Position numbers and translations under genes: made by a program. Positions 1 to 8,563 of a stretch of DNA of 64,000 bases are shown here, piece after piece (the first letter of the stretch is position 1; every line of letters begins with the position of its first letter). Under the pieces are notes generated by a model. The model was not told the DNA's origin. It made no database searches and was given only the letters and a program-made list of their open reading frames with translations. Source of the DNA: Rhizobium glycinendophyticum (GTDB lineage Bacteria > Pseudomonadota > Alphaproteobacteria > Rhizobiales > Rhizobiaceae); the NCBI RefSeq assembly GCF_006443685.1, contig NZ_VFYP01000008.1:25265-89264 (forward strand), given 5' to 3'.

Positions 1-38
1 ACATGTCCTCACAAATTTCATATCGACAATGATGTGAA

Positions 39-54
39 ATCTGGTATATCAGAT
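39..54. promoter_or_regulatory. Candidate GntR/FCD-family operator
   Basis: The sequence ATCTGGTATATCAGAT is a 16-bp near-perfect palindrome (only the pair next to the central four bases fails). Its core TGGTATATCA is one base from TGGTATACCA, a form typical of FadR/FCD-type GntR operators. It lies 39 bp upstream of the start of a GntR-family gene, so autoregulation of this gene and the two downstream enzyme genes is the likely use. Binding itself is inferred. Confidence 0.55.
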
Positions 55-92
55 CTCACATCAAGATTTGCTCGTCAACAGGAATTTGCGAA

Positions 93-803
93 ATGGTGCA
101 GCAGCTCAATCAGACGGACCCCGGCGGACGGATCGCAAAACTAGATCCGTCGGTCCAGATAACGGTGCGGGACCACGTCCACCGGATACTGCGGGCAGCA
201 ATTATCGGTGGCAAATTTGCGCCTGATGAAAAGATCAATGAACGCCAGCTCGCCGAACAGTTTGGGGTGAGCACGACACCGATCAAAGAGGCTCTGCGGC
301 AACTAGAGTCAGAAGGACTGGTTCAGACGCTGCCGCGGCGCGGCGTGATTATCCGCTTCAACATGGGCTGGGCAGAAGAGATGATCTTGGCCCGTGCAGC
401 GCTTGAATCAATGATCGGGCACCTGGCAGCGAAACGCGTCTCCGACGATGCTTGCCAAGCCCTGCAGGCCACGGTTCGCCTAATGGAAACGGCAACCATT
501 TCTGGTAATGCCGACGAACTCATCGCCCTTAACGAAACTTTTCACGAGCAAATTCACCGCGCCTCGCGCTGCGAATATCTGGCTCGTCTGATCGAGCGCC
601 AGCAATTTTACGACGCCAGTATTCGTCGGGTGATTCATTCAGATCCTGCAGAGCGAGAGCGGGCCCTTGGGGAGCATAGGGCCATTGCTGAGGCCATTGT
701 TGAGAGGAATCCCGATCGCGCGGAACGTAGCATGCGGGATCACGTCGTGCGTTCCGGTGACATCTACCTGGCAATTGTATTTGGTAAGAAAGAGGACATT
801 TAA
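93..803 (+). CDS. GntR-family transcriptional regulator (FadR/FCD subfamily)
   Basis: A 236-residue DNA-binding regulator. Residues about 22-85 form a winged helix-turn-helix of GntR type, with the recognition-helix segment VSTTPIKEALRQLESEGLV. The remaining two thirds is an all-helical FCD-type ligand domain, including a segment around NETFHEQIHRASR that supplies the usual metal or effector pocket residues. The gene stands directly before a DHDPS-family lyase and an enolase-superfamily dehydratase on the same strand, with only one base between its stop and the next start. It is therefore probably the local repressor, with a sugar acid or its keto-deoxy product as effector. The ATG chosen is the first in frame; no strong ribosome site is visible before it. 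The family call is secure, the effector is inferred. Confidence 0.9.
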   Translation: MVQQLNQTDPGGRIAKLDPSVQITVRDHVHRILRAAIIGGKFAPDEKINERQLAEQFGVSTTPIKEALRQLESEGLVQTLPRRGVIIRFNMGWAEEMILARAALESMIGHLAAKRVSDDACQALQATVRLMETATISGNADELIALNETFHEQIHRASRCEYLARLIERQQFYDASIRRVIHSDPAERERALGEHRAIAEAIVERNPDRAERSMRDHVVRSGDIYLAIVFGKKEDI

Positions 804-804
804 C

Positions 805-1725
805 GTGAGTGACAAACTTGAAGCCGTCCGGAATGCGCTGACCGGGATTTCCGGGGTCCCGGTGACACCCTACAATACGGACGGGAGCGTCGACACGGTG
901 AAGCTTGAATTACTCATCAGGCAGATGGCGGCGGCCAAGGTTCACAATCTGATGGCTGCTGGCAATACCGGAGAATTTTTCACCCTCACGCTTGAGGAGA
1001 TCCGTCTGGTTCATCGCGCCACTATTAGCGCGGCCCAGGGCGAGGCGCTCGTCAGTGCTGCAGTTGGTCGCTCGCTGAGTGACGCTAAGTCGCTTGCCAG
1101 TGACGCGATAGAAGCTGGAGCAGATGCGATCATGGGCCATCATCCGATGGACCCGTTCGCAGGCCCATCCTTCCAGGCGCGCTATTTTTTGGAACTCGCC
1201 GATTTCTGCACTGTACCGGTAATTGCCTATGTTCGCAGCGATGGCCTGTCTGTCAGCGATTTCCGCCAGATGGCCCTTCATCCGAATATCGCCGGCATCA
1301 AGTTTGCCTCACCAAATCTCATGCTGCTCGCAGAGGTCATTCGTTCGACGCAAGACGCGCCGGCGATCTGGGTTTGCGGCCTGGCCGAAGGTTGGGCACC
1401 CGCATTCTACGCGACAGGCGCACGCGGTTTCACTTCCGGCTTGGTCAATGTCTTTCCAGAGCGCTCTCACGCCATCCATGACGCATTGGAGAGTGGTGAC
1501 TACGCGAGGGCGAGAACATTGATCGACGGCATTGCCGACTTCGAGGCGCTACGCACCAAATACAACAACGGTGCCAACGTGACGGTGGTCAAGGAGGCGC
1601 TCGGCATGCTCGGGATGGAAGTCGGTCCAGTTCGTATTCCTGGTGTGGTTGCCCTCAACAACGAGGAGCGACGGATCCTGCGCGGTGTGGTCGATCGTGT
1701 AACCGCTGAAGCGCGCGCGGCCTGA
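805..1725 (+). CDS. Dihydrodipicolinate synthase/KDG aldolase family lyase
   Basis: A 306-residue class I (Schiff-base) TIM-barrel lyase. The hallmark GNTGEF loop is at residues 53-58, the catalytic tyrosine is Y142 in IAYVR, and the Schiff-base lysine is K166 in AGIKFASP. I chose GTG at 805 because an AGAGGA ribosome site lies 8 bases upstream and the protein then begins just before the TGISGVPVTPYN barrel strand. A longer frame exists, but it runs back inside the regulator gene. Being next to an enolase-superfamily acid-sugar dehydratase, the enzyme more likely cleaves or dehydrates a 2-keto-3-deoxy sugar acid than makes dihydrodipicolinate. Related family members include 5-dehydro-4-deoxyglucarate dehydratase and KDG aldolase. 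Exact substrate unknown. Confidence 0.88.
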   Translation: MSDKLEAVRNALTGISGVPVTPYNTDGSVDTVKLELLIRQMAAAKVHNLMAAGNTGEFFTLTLEEIRLVHRATISAAQGEALVSAAVGRSLSDAKSLASDAIEAGADAIMGHHPMDPFAGPSFQARYFLELADFCTVPVIAYVRSDGLSVSDFRQMALHPNIAGIKFASPNLMLLAEVIRSTQDAPAIWVCGLAEGWAPAFYATGARGFTSGLVNVFPERSHAIHDALESGDYARARTLIDGIADFEALRTKYNNGANVTVVKEALGMLGMEVGPVRIPGVVALNNEERRILRGVVDRVTAEARAA

Positions 1726-1737
1726 CGGAGAACGAAT

Positions 1738-2877
1738 TTGTATATCACCGGTTTTAAGACATACATGCAACGGGTCGACGATCGTCCCCGTCTGCTGTTG
1801 AAAATCGAGACAAGCGAAGGGATCGACGGCTGGGGCGAGTGCTACAACCACGGGCCTGACTGGGCCCTGCCACCGCTGTTCGACTATCTATTTCACCAGA
1901 TCGACGGCGAAGACCCGCGACGGGTCGAGTTTCTTGTTCTGAAGCTCAACCAGCAATGCCGATTTCCGCCCGGTGCGATGGGACTTGCGGCAATTTCTGC
2001 AATCGATCATGCTCTTTGGGATATCGCGGGCAAGGCGGCGGGTCTGCCGGTTTACATGTTGCTTGGCGGCAATGTCCGTGACCGAGTCCGCGTCTACTGT
2101 GGTGTCTACACGGCCCCGGATGCCGAGCATGCCAAGGATGAAACCCAGCGGCTTCACGAAGAATACGGCTATACAGCATTTAAACTGAGCCCCTATCGCC
2201 GGGATCTGCACTCGGGTCGTTGGGGCGAATTGGTCAAGGAAACGGGAGACTGGTTTGCACGCATACGTGAAATTACCCCGTCCAATTTCGAATTTGCCTT
2301 CGACGCCCATGCTAAAATCTTCGAGCCTTATCAGGCAGTGCAGCTTGCAGCAGCCATAGCGCCCAGCGACCCGTACTTCTATGAAGAGCCAATCCGTCCA
2401 GAACATATTCCCGCCTGGGCGGAACTGAAATCGAAGATCACGGTGCCTTTGGCAACGGGGGAATCCCTCTATAACCGCTTTGAATTCCTGTCGCTCCTGA
2501 CCGCGCGGGGTGCAGACATCATTCAGCCGGACATCTGCGTGGTCGGCGGTGTTTCGGAAATGCGCCGGATCGCGACGCTCGCCGAAGCCCACTATGTCAC
2601 GGTCGCCCCGCACAATCCGATGGGGCCGCTTGCAACTGCCGTGAATGTGCATTTCTGCGCTGCTCAGCCAAATTTCAAGGTGCTTGAGTTCAAACCGCAT
2701 GGGCATGCGCCGTGGGCCGTCGATCCATACATCCCAGTGGATGGTCACATGGAGCTGCGGCCGGATCAGCCGGGCTGGGGGATCGAGATCGACGAAAAGG
2801 TGCTCCAGAGCGAGGACTACATCCACTGGGAGCGCAAGGTCACGCGTAAGCCAGATGGATCTACCGCCTATCCCTAG
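1738..2877 (+). CDS. Mandelate racemase/muconate lactonizing-type dehydratase (enolase superfamily)
   Basis: A 379-residue enolase-superfamily enzyme. An N-terminal capping domain is followed by a TIM barrel with metal ligands D189 (in FDAHAKI), E216/E217 (YEEP) and E242 (ATGES). H191 is two residues after the first ligand, and H292 lies in PHNPMGP. The D-x-H arrangement resembles acid-sugar dehydratases of the galactonate/mannonate dehydratase type rather than true mandelate racemase. K149 in FKLSPY takes the place of the usual KxK base. The start is a TTG preceded by ACGGAG at good spacing, and the gap to the lyase is 12 bp, so the two are cotranscribed. Likely reaction: dehydration of an aldonic or related acid to the 2-keto-3-deoxy acid used by its neighbour. 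Confidence 0.88.
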   Translation: MYITGFKTYMQRVDDRPRLLLKIETSEGIDGWGECYNHGPDWALPPLFDYLFHQIDGEDPRRVEFLVLKLNQQCRFPPGAMGLAAISAIDHALWDIAGKAAGLPVYMLLGGNVRDRVRVYCGVYTAPDAEHAKDETQRLHEEYGYTAFKLSPYRRDLHSGRWGELVKETGDWFARIREITPSNFEFAFDAHAKIFEPYQAVQLAAAIAPSDPYFYEEPIRPEHIPAWAELKSKITVPLATGESLYNRFEFLSLLTARGADIIQPDICVVGGVSEMRRIATLAEAHYVTVAPHNPMGPLATAVNVHFCAAQPNFKVLEFKPHGHAPWAVDPYIPVDGHMELRPDQPGWGIEIDEKVLQSEDYIHWERKVTRKPDGSTAYP

Positions 2878-3446
2878 AGCGGGGCATCCGTGTATGAGAA
2901 TTGTCGAGGCTTTGCGGCACCAAAGCGGTTTCTGACTCGCAACCTGCTTGACAGCTAGTTGGAGGTAGAGGGTCTCTGTGAGCGCACTCTGCGCTTAGCG
3001 AAAGACGTGGCTGGCAGTAGGTTCGGCTCGTTTTAAGCGGAGGCTGTGGCAGTCTCGCTCCTGCTTTACTGGTGCTGCTCGGCGATCGACCGTCTCCTCT
3101 GATCGTAAGATTCAAACATCGAGAATAGAGATTACGATCATAGTTCACGCCCGTCGGCCTTGCCCGCGATCAAGGTGAAGCTGGTCGGCATGCACGGCGC
3201 AGGCGATGAGCTCACCGGTGTTGTCGCCGCCGAACTTGCTAAGAGCAGCGCGATTGCTGTTGCGCTCGCTACTGCAAATGAGGCTGCGGCGAAACTTTTA
3301 AGCGCAGTGCGGCCGGAACCGGATTAAGCACCACACGCCCGAAGCATGCACTGGTTGATTTTGGCGGCGCATGTTCTCGTTGGCGCGTTAATTATCAGAT
3401 GGCTCGCCGCATGTCGCATAATCAGATCGGAGCCTTAGTGTTGTTT
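2878..3446. other. Intergenic stretch between two converging operons
   Basis: About 570 bases lie between the dehydratase gene and the 3' end of the minus-strand sugar-transport operon. Apart from one short reading frame (3190-3327) that could be the tail of a lost gene, I see no convincing gene, RNA or clear intrinsic terminator here. Confidence 0.5.
3190..3327 (+). pseudogene. Short ORF, probable remnant of a lost gene
   Basis: A 45-codon frame from ATG 3190 to TAA 3327 encodes an alanine-rich helical peptide (LTGVVAAELAKSSAIAVALA and following). The same frame is open upstream of the ATG through AIKVKLVG with coding-like composition, and no ribosome site precedes the ATG. It therefore looks more like the C-terminal tail of a deleted gene than a complete small gene. 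I do not recognise the family. Confidence 0.25.
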
Positions 3447-4040
3447 TTAGGCTGCGCCCTTGTTTCTCACCTTGAAATTTGCAGGACTCCACCAGTTGGG
3501 TTCCTGACCAAGCAAAAGTTGAAAGAACCCTGCGGCATAGGCAGTTTCCTGGTGCGCATTCTCCTTAAACGACCACCAACTGCGGAGGTCGTCGAGGGTT
3601 GCGTTTACCTGTACTTCGGAATGAAATTCTTGCTCCATCGTCGCCGCATAAACGACGAGACAAAAAGTGGTAACGACGTAACCCTCGGGCCAAAATGCTT
3701 CTACAGAACTATCGTCGTTCAGGTACGAATGATTTGTAGCCTTTATCGGAATGTCTGCGATAAACTCGTTCAACATTAGCGAAGGCGCAAACTTGATAAA
3801 GTCCTCACGTTCTGCCTTGTCACCCGGTCTTTGAACAGAAATTGCATCCAGCCATCGAAGAAAACAAGCAGCAAGCTTCTCATCGTCAATTAGAAATTGA
3901 ACGCCTCTTAGCTCGGAAAAAATCTCGGTATACTGGTAGAACGCCTCTTTGAACCAACGAAATTGCCGAGCTGCAATTCGGATTGGTTGATTCGAACGAG
4001 GCAACGTCGCCAAAGCTTTCGCCAGATCAAACATGAGCAC
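3447..4040 (-). CDS. Hypothetical protein, last gene of the sugar-transport/PfkB operon
   Basis: A 197-residue soluble protein of a family I do not recognise. It is rich in aromatic residues (for example RQFRWFKEAFYQYTE near the N-terminus, and WWSFKEN and EPNWWSP near the C-terminus), with no signal peptide or transmembrane segment and no obvious catalytic motif. Its start overlaps the end of the preceding gene by 14 bases, so the two are very likely translationally coupled. The pair is on the same strand as the upstream kinase and ABC transporter genes with short gaps, so a role with that system is likely, but no function can be assigned. Confidence 0.65.
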   Translation of the reverse strand: MLMFDLAKALATLPRSNQPIRIAARQFRWFKEAFYQYTEIFSELRGVQFLIDDEKLAACFLRWLDAISVQRPGDKAEREDFIKFAPSLMLNEFIADIPIKATNHSYLNDDSSVEAFWPEGYVVTTFCLVVYAATMEQEFHSEVQVNATLDDLRSWWSFKENAHQETAYAAGFFQLLLGQEPNWWSPANFKVRNKGAA

Positions 4041-4731
4041 AAAACTTTTCCAACAGCGCCAGCGTCTGCTGGAGGTCCTCCCTGGTCAAAGCCTGAATAA
4101 CGGTTTCTCTGCGAGCCAGGACAAGTTCCGCAGCGGAATAGGCAACTTCGATCCGCTCGTGCGGTTTCGTGTCCACAAGCATGGCAACCATTGTTGCGAA
4201 TGCAGCGACACGCTGAAGATCGTGACATGGAATGTCTGGTCGACGTTTGGAAATGCTGGTTAAGGTACCTTCCAGCCTTGCGATGCCGATCAGAAGATGA
4301 GCGGCGTAACTGAGAATTCCTTCAGATCGATCTGCTTTGGTAAACGCTTCTTCCAAACCTCGTTGGCTCATGAAGACATCTTCCACGCCATACCGTTCCA
4401 GAACCACCTTGATCAAACGGTAATACGAGTCCGAGAATGCGTAAGCAGAGTTTGTTGCCTCCAGCGCGTCCGACAGCCCCATTAATTGACGAGAACTGAC
4501 GCCCAGCATCGTCCGAGCAATTTTGTTAAATCTGCCCTCCACGCTTTTCGCAATCGTCTCGAGTTCACCTAACGCGGATACGGCGATACTCGACGCAGGT
4601 GACGGAAGGTGTCGGGGAGCGTTTTCTTTTAAGGCCTCATGTCCGCGTCGCGCAGCAAAGCGGATGCCTCTGAGGGCGTCCTTGATGTACACTGTGTTCT
4701 CACCAAGATGGTGGCGCATGTCCAGAAACAT
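4027..4731 (-). CDS. Hypothetical helical protein downstream of PfkB kinase
   Basis: A 234-residue, predominantly helical soluble protein that I do not recognise. It contains leucine- and alanine-rich amphipathic stretches (for example LIKVVLERYGVEDVFMSQRG mid-protein and LVLARRETVIQALTREDLQQ near the C-terminus), no signal peptide and no metal- or nucleotide-binding motif. The gap from the PfkB stop to this start is only 7 bases, and its own end overlaps the next unknown gene by 14 bases. This makes it part of a seven-gene transcription unit with the CUT1 importer. It could be a regulatory or enzyme-assembly factor for the pathway; nothing in the sequence decides this. Confidence 0.68.
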   Translation of the reverse strand: MFLDMRHHLGENTVYIKDALRGIRFAARRGHEALKENAPRHLPSPASSIAVSALGELETIAKSVEGRFNKIARTMLGVSSRQLMGLSDALEATNSAYAFSDSYYRLIKVVLERYGVEDVFMSQRGLEEAFTKADRSEGILSYAAHLLIGIARLEGTLTSISKRRPDIPCHDLQRVAAFATMVAMLVDTKPHERIEVAYSAAELVLARRETVIQALTREDLQQTLALLEKFCAHV

Positions 4732-4738
4732 CCCTCCG

Positions 4739-5728
4739 CTAAGCAGACGCTACCAAACTTGATGCCATGGAAGCCGAGTACCGGCGAGGCGTGACGTCAA
4801 TGAATCTGCTGGTCGACTCATAGTCTACCACACCGGCCTGACTCCCCAAACCGGTAGCATTGAGTGCTGACGATGCTTGGCCCAATTCAACCGCATCCCG
4901 TGCCGACAGACCCTTGACCAGGCCGCTCGCAAAGCCCCCATTGAAGCAGTCGCCGCAGCCGCATGTACATTTCACTTCCACCTGGAACGCTGGAGAGTGA
5001 AATTCCAACCCCGATCGATCATGATAGTAAACCCCATCGGCGCCAAGTGTCAGTATGACGCATCCCGCTCCTCTGTCTAACAGAAAGTCGGCCAAGTCCT
5101 TGTTCTCTTTCAGTCCGGACAGAGCCTTGGCCTCTTCTTCCGAAGGCAGGAAATAATCCGTGAATGGCAATAGGGCTTCTACTTTCGGCAAGTCCTGTGG
5201 AGTGGAAGCGAAGACGTCCAAAGTCGTGATGACACCGCGTCTGCGAGCCTCCGACATGATTTCCCTTGTCCGCCCAGTATCATCCATACGGTTCATCAGG
5301 CCCACACCGCCAACGTGCAAGATCTTTGTATCCAGCAAGCTATCAACGTCCGAGTCTGCCACGTAGAAGGCGTCAGTTGCACCACGTTTGTGCAAGGCAG
5401 GCCGGCTACCGTCCGGCCTCGTCGTCACAATCGATGACGACGTGGAATAGCCTTCAAATCGTTGCATCATGCTGACGTCGATGCCATACGATTTCAGCTT
5501 CATTCGAACCCAGTCGCCCATGTCGTCGTAACCGACGCCGCCAACTGCCTGAACCCGCAGCCCGTATTTCGCTGCAATTATCGCTGCAGAACCCGCGGCC
5601 CCGGATACCGCTAGCGTATAGTCTTCCACAAATAGTGTCTGTCCACCAGGAGGTATATCAGTGACCGGTCTGCAAAGAGCATCGAAGGTGTAAAAACCGA
5701 CGCAGCTAAAATCGAAAGATGTTGACAT
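4739..5728 (-). CDS. PfkB-family carbohydrate kinase
   Basis: A 329-residue ribokinase-fold sugar kinase. The N-terminal glycine-rich region (AVSGAAGSAAIIAAKYG) matches PfkB signature 1, and TCGCGDCFNGGFASG matches signature 2 with the catalytic base at D260. The usual T/G residues before it are replaced by cysteines (CTCGCGD), which is unusual. The start codon overlaps the stop of the ABC ATPase by one base (TAATG), so translation is coupled. Neighbours are a CUT1 importer upstream and two unknown proteins downstream. The enzyme most likely phosphorylates the imported polyol or sugar, or a derivative. Family certain, substrate unknown. Confidence 0.9.
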   Translation of the reverse strand: MSTSFDFSCVGFYTFDALCRPVTDIPPGGQTLFVEDYTLAVSGAAGSAAIIAAKYGLRVQAVGGVGYDDMGDWVRMKLKSYGIDVSMMQRFEGYSTSSSIVTTRPDGSRPALHKRGATDAFYVADSDVDSLLDTKILHVGGVGLMNRMDDTGRTREIMSEARRRGVITTLDVFASTPQDLPKVEALLPFTDYFLPSEEEAKALSGLKENKDLADFLLDRGAGCVILTLGADGVYYHDRSGLEFHSPAFQVEVKCTCGCGDCFNGGFASGLVKGLSARDAVELGQASSALNATGLGSQAGVVDYESTSRFIDVTPRRYSASMASSLVASA

Positions 5729-6771
5729 TAGCCCTCTCTCACTCGCATTCCGTCTTGTCCGAAGAAGTAGAGGCGATTTTGATCGAAACCAATCTGAATT
5801 GAACTATCGATTGGTGCCCGGAAATCGCGCGCGGCTTTCACTTCGATATGCTTGTCACCGGTGCGTACCGTCAAATACGTGATGTCGCCTGTAGGCTCGA
5901 CTCCGTACACCGTGCCACGCAGCTCGGTGCCATCGATTTTGCAGTCTTCTGGCCGGATACCCAGGGTTATGGGGCCGGAAAGCGAAGAAGGACATTTGAC
6001 GTGGATACCGGGCGCGGAAAAGTTTCCGTCTTGGGCCTTGCCCTCGATCAAGTTCATGGGCGGTGAGCCTATGAAGCCGGCCACGAAAGTGTTGGCGGGA
6101 TCAGAGTAAATCTCGTCAGGGGTGCCAATTTGCTGGATCACGCCACGGTTCATGATGACGATCCTGTCGGCGAGGGTCATGGCTTCAATCTGATCATGGG
6201 TGACGTAGACGGTCGTGATACGGAGATCCCGCTGCATGTGCTTGATCTGCACACGCATGCTCGCCCGCAGTTTTGCGTCGAGGTTCGAAAGAGGCTCATC
6301 CATCAAGAACACCTGAGGCTGTCGCACAATCGCGCGTGCGAGTGCGGCTCTCTGCCTCTGCCCCCCGGACATTGCACCCGGTTTTCTATCCAGAAAAGGG
6401 CCTAGCTCGACCATTTCTGCCGCCCTGCGTACGCGGCTGTCATGCTCGTCCTTAGGCACCTTGCGCATTCGCAGAGGGAAACGAATGTTTTCGTAGATCG
6501 ACATGTTCGGGTACAAGGCATAACCCTGAAACACCATGGCGACATCACGGTCACGTGCGTCTATGTCGTTCACGACCATGCCGCCGATGCTTATCTCACC
6601 ACCCGTCGGATGCTCGAGGCCGGCAATCATCCTCATGGTCGTCGTCTTTCCGCAACCAGAAGGCCCCAAGAGGACCAGAAATTCTTCGTCGGCTATATCT
6701 AACGAAACGTCCTTCACCCCGACGAATGAACCGAAGCTCTTTTCGACGTTTTTCAGCTGGATAGATGCCAT
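5728..6771 (-). CDS. CUT1-type sugar ABC transporter ATPase (UgpC/MalK-like)
   Basis: A 347-residue ATP-binding subunit. Walker A is GPSGCGKTT in the first 50 residues, the signature is MSGGQRQRAALARA, and Walker B is VFLMDEPLSNLDAKLR followed by the switch His in YVTHDQ. A C-terminal TOBE/OB-type regulatory domain begins near GTPDEIYSDPANTFVAGFIG. Length and the C-terminal domain are typical of MalK/UgpC/MsmK proteins that energise carbohydrate uptake. The gene sits between its membrane partners and the PfkB kinase in one tightly packed operon. Confidence 0.95.
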   Translation of the reverse strand: MASIQLKNVEKSFGSFVGVKDVSLDIADEEFLVLLGPSGCGKTTTMRMIAGLEHPTGGEISIGGMVVNDIDARDRDVAMVFQGYALYPNMSIYENIRFPLRMRKVPKDEHDSRVRRAAEMVELGPFLDRKPGAMSGGQRQRAALARAIVRQPQVFLMDEPLSNLDAKLRASMRVQIKHMQRDLRITTVYVTHDQIEAMTLADRIVIMNRGVIQQIGTPDEIYSDPANTFVAGFIGSPPMNLIEGKAQDGNFSAPGIHVKCPSSLSGPITLGIRPEDCKIDGTELRGTVYGVEPTGDITYLTVRTGDKHIEVKAARDFRAPIDSSIQIGFDQNRLYFFGQDGMRVREG

Positions 6772-6775
6772 GTGT

Positions 6776-7618
6776 TTATCCTTTCACGGCGCCCATGGTC
6801 AGTCCACGCGACAGGTGCTTCTGGATCAGGACCACAAGGATCAAAATAGGAGCGAAGGCGAGGAACGATACGAGCGCGATTGCGTTGTAGATGACCCCGT
6901 CCGAACCGCCGGTGAAGTTGGCGAGCGCGACCGACATGGTATAGGCTTTGGAGGTCGACGCGATGAGCAGGGTGAACAAAAATTCGTTGATTGCGAAGAT
7001 CGCGGCGATAACGGCGGCCGTAATAATGCCTGGAAGACAAGCTGGGATGATTATTTCCCACAGTATTGTCATGTCGCCGGCACCGTCGGTCCGAGCCGCG
7101 TCTTCGAGTTCCTTAGGAATATCCAGCATGTAGCTGCGAATAATCCAAGTTACCAAGCTAAGGTTGATGGCCGCATAGATCAACATAAGCGCCCACACAG
7201 AGTCGAGTAGTCCGATATTTTTGAAGAGAAAGAAGATGGGGACCGCTACAATGGCTGGAGCCATCATGCGGGTCGACAGAATGTAGAAGCCTATATCCTC
7301 GCGCCCGCGGAATTCGTAACGTGCAAGCGCGTAAGCTGCTGGGATGGCCAGCACGAGGTCAATGACCACCGATCCTGCGACCGCAAGCACGGAGTTTCTC
7401 AAGTACAGGGCAATTGGCCAATCGCTGATCAGCAAGCGCCATGCATCGAGGCTCCAAGTGGGCCAGTAAATGGGTTTCGGGACGATGATTTCGGTTCTGG
7501 GACGGAACCCAATTGTGAAGAACCATACAATCGGAGCGAGACACACAATCGCCCAAGCACCAAGAACCAGATATCGCAGCAGCAAACTCTCGCCGCCAGA
7601 TTTTCGAACGCTAGCCAT
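6776..7618 (-). CDS. CUT1 sugar ABC transporter permease (MalG-like)
   Basis: A 280-residue inner-membrane protein with six predicted hydrophobic segments. The binding-protein-dependent permease EAA loop is seen as ELEDAARTDGAGDMTILWEI. I place the start at ATG 7618, one base after the stop of the first permease. A longer frame would overlap that gene by 50 bases and adds no family sequence. It forms the translocation pore with the adjacent permease, and its product order (permease, permease, ATPase) is the usual CUT1 arrangement. Confidence 0.92.
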   Translation of the reverse strand: MASVRKSGGESLLLRYLVLGAWAIVCLAPIVWFFTIGFRPRTEIIVPKPIYWPTWSLDAWRLLISDWPIALYLRNSVLAVAGSVVIDLVLAIPAAYALARYEFRGREDIGFYILSTRMMAPAIVAVPIFFLFKNIGLLDSVWALMLIYAAINLSLVTWIIRSYMLDIPKELEDAARTDGAGDMTILWEIIIPACLPGIITAAVIAAIFAINEFLFTLLIASTSKAYTMSVALANFTGGSDGVIYNAIALVSFLAFAPILILVVLIQKHLSRGLTMGAVKG

Positions 7619-7619
7619 A

Positions 7620-8561
7620 TCAAGATTTCCCGGATCTGAATGCGCGTTTGACGACAGTCTGCGCGACAAAAACAGTGAAGATCAGCATCAACACCGATGC
7701 GGCGGAAGCGTATCCAAAGTTGAACATTCTGAAGCCCTGGCGGTAAATAAAGAAACTCATCGTCTCCGTGGCACCGCCTGGAGTCCCCTGGGTCATGATG
7801 TAAACGTTGGTGAACATCGTCGTGATGTCGATGCCGCGAAGTGTTACGGCGACTACAATCACTGGGCGCATCATTGGCAGCGAGATGTTCCAGAATATGC
7901 TGCTCCAGCTTGCGCCATCCAACCGAGCAGCCTCTTCGATCTCTTCATCTTGACCTTGCAAAGCGCCTACAAAGATAATGAAAAGAAAGGGTGTCCACTG
8001 CCAAACATCAGCAACTATCAGAGTTAGACGCGCTAACCAAACTGATGCCAACCAGTCGACGTTGCTAGATACGATTCCAGCAGACATCAACAAGTCGGAT
8101 ATCACGCGGCCATCATTGAAAGCCAACTTCCAGATGAACGCTACTGCGGAGGGCATGAACAGCATTGGCATCAGAAAGATGATGCGCCAGCCGCGCACCA
8201 GCGGGTCACGGTAGCAAAAGAATGCGACCGTCATCGCAATGATGGTCTGCAGCGTCAGCGATATACCGCCTATGATTGCAGTGTTGCCCAGCGCTGCCCA
8301 GAATTCGCGATCTTGGATGATCCTCACATAATTATCGAGCCCAGCCCAAGTCCATGAGACGAACCTGACGACGAAAAGACTTTGGTATATCGCGAATATC
8401 CCCGGATACAGTGTGATGACCAGGAGGTATGCGACCGCCGGTCCCACCAGCAGATAGGGGAACATGGTGCGCGACATAGCAGAACGGGGGCGCAACTTGC
8501 GCGAAGCGTTGGAGGCGGCAGAAGCCGCCTCCGGATTGGTTGTCGTTGATGAGTAAGTCAT
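7620..8561 (-). CDS. CUT1 sugar ABC transporter permease (MalF-like)
   Basis: A 313-residue integral membrane protein. After a polar N-terminal tail of about 30 residues come six hydrophobic spans. The EAA motif (EEAARLDGASWSSIFWNI) lies in the cytoplasmic loop that contacts the ATPase. The gap to the binding-protein gene upstream is 2 bases, and the downstream permease starts one base after its stop. It acts with that permease and the MalK-like ATPase to import a carbohydrate. Confidence 0.92.
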   Translation of the reverse strand: MTYSSTTTNPEAASAASNASRKLRPRSAMSRTMFPYLLVGPAVAYLLVITLYPGIFAIYQSLFVVRFVSWTWAGLDNYVRIIQDREFWAALGNTAIIGGISLTLQTIIAMTVAFFCYRDPLVRGWRIIFLMPMLFMPSAVAFIWKLAFNDGRVISDLLMSAGIVSSNVDWLASVWLARLTLIVADVWQWTPFLFIIFVGALQGQDEEIEEAARLDGASWSSIFWNISLPMMRPVIVVAVTLRGIDITTMFTNVYIMTQGTPGGATETMSFFIYRQGFRMFNFGYASAASVLMLIFTVFVAQTVVKRAFRSGKS

Positions 8562-8563
8562 GG

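Noticed and set aside
667..804. N-terminal extension of the DHDPS-family lyase
   Set aside because: It would overlap most of the regulator's last 46 codons and has no family sequence; GTG 805 with a good ribosome site is preferred.
1888..2826. A 312-codon open frame on the minus strand
   Set aside because: Antisense to the enolase-superfamily dehydratase with all catalytic residues in place.
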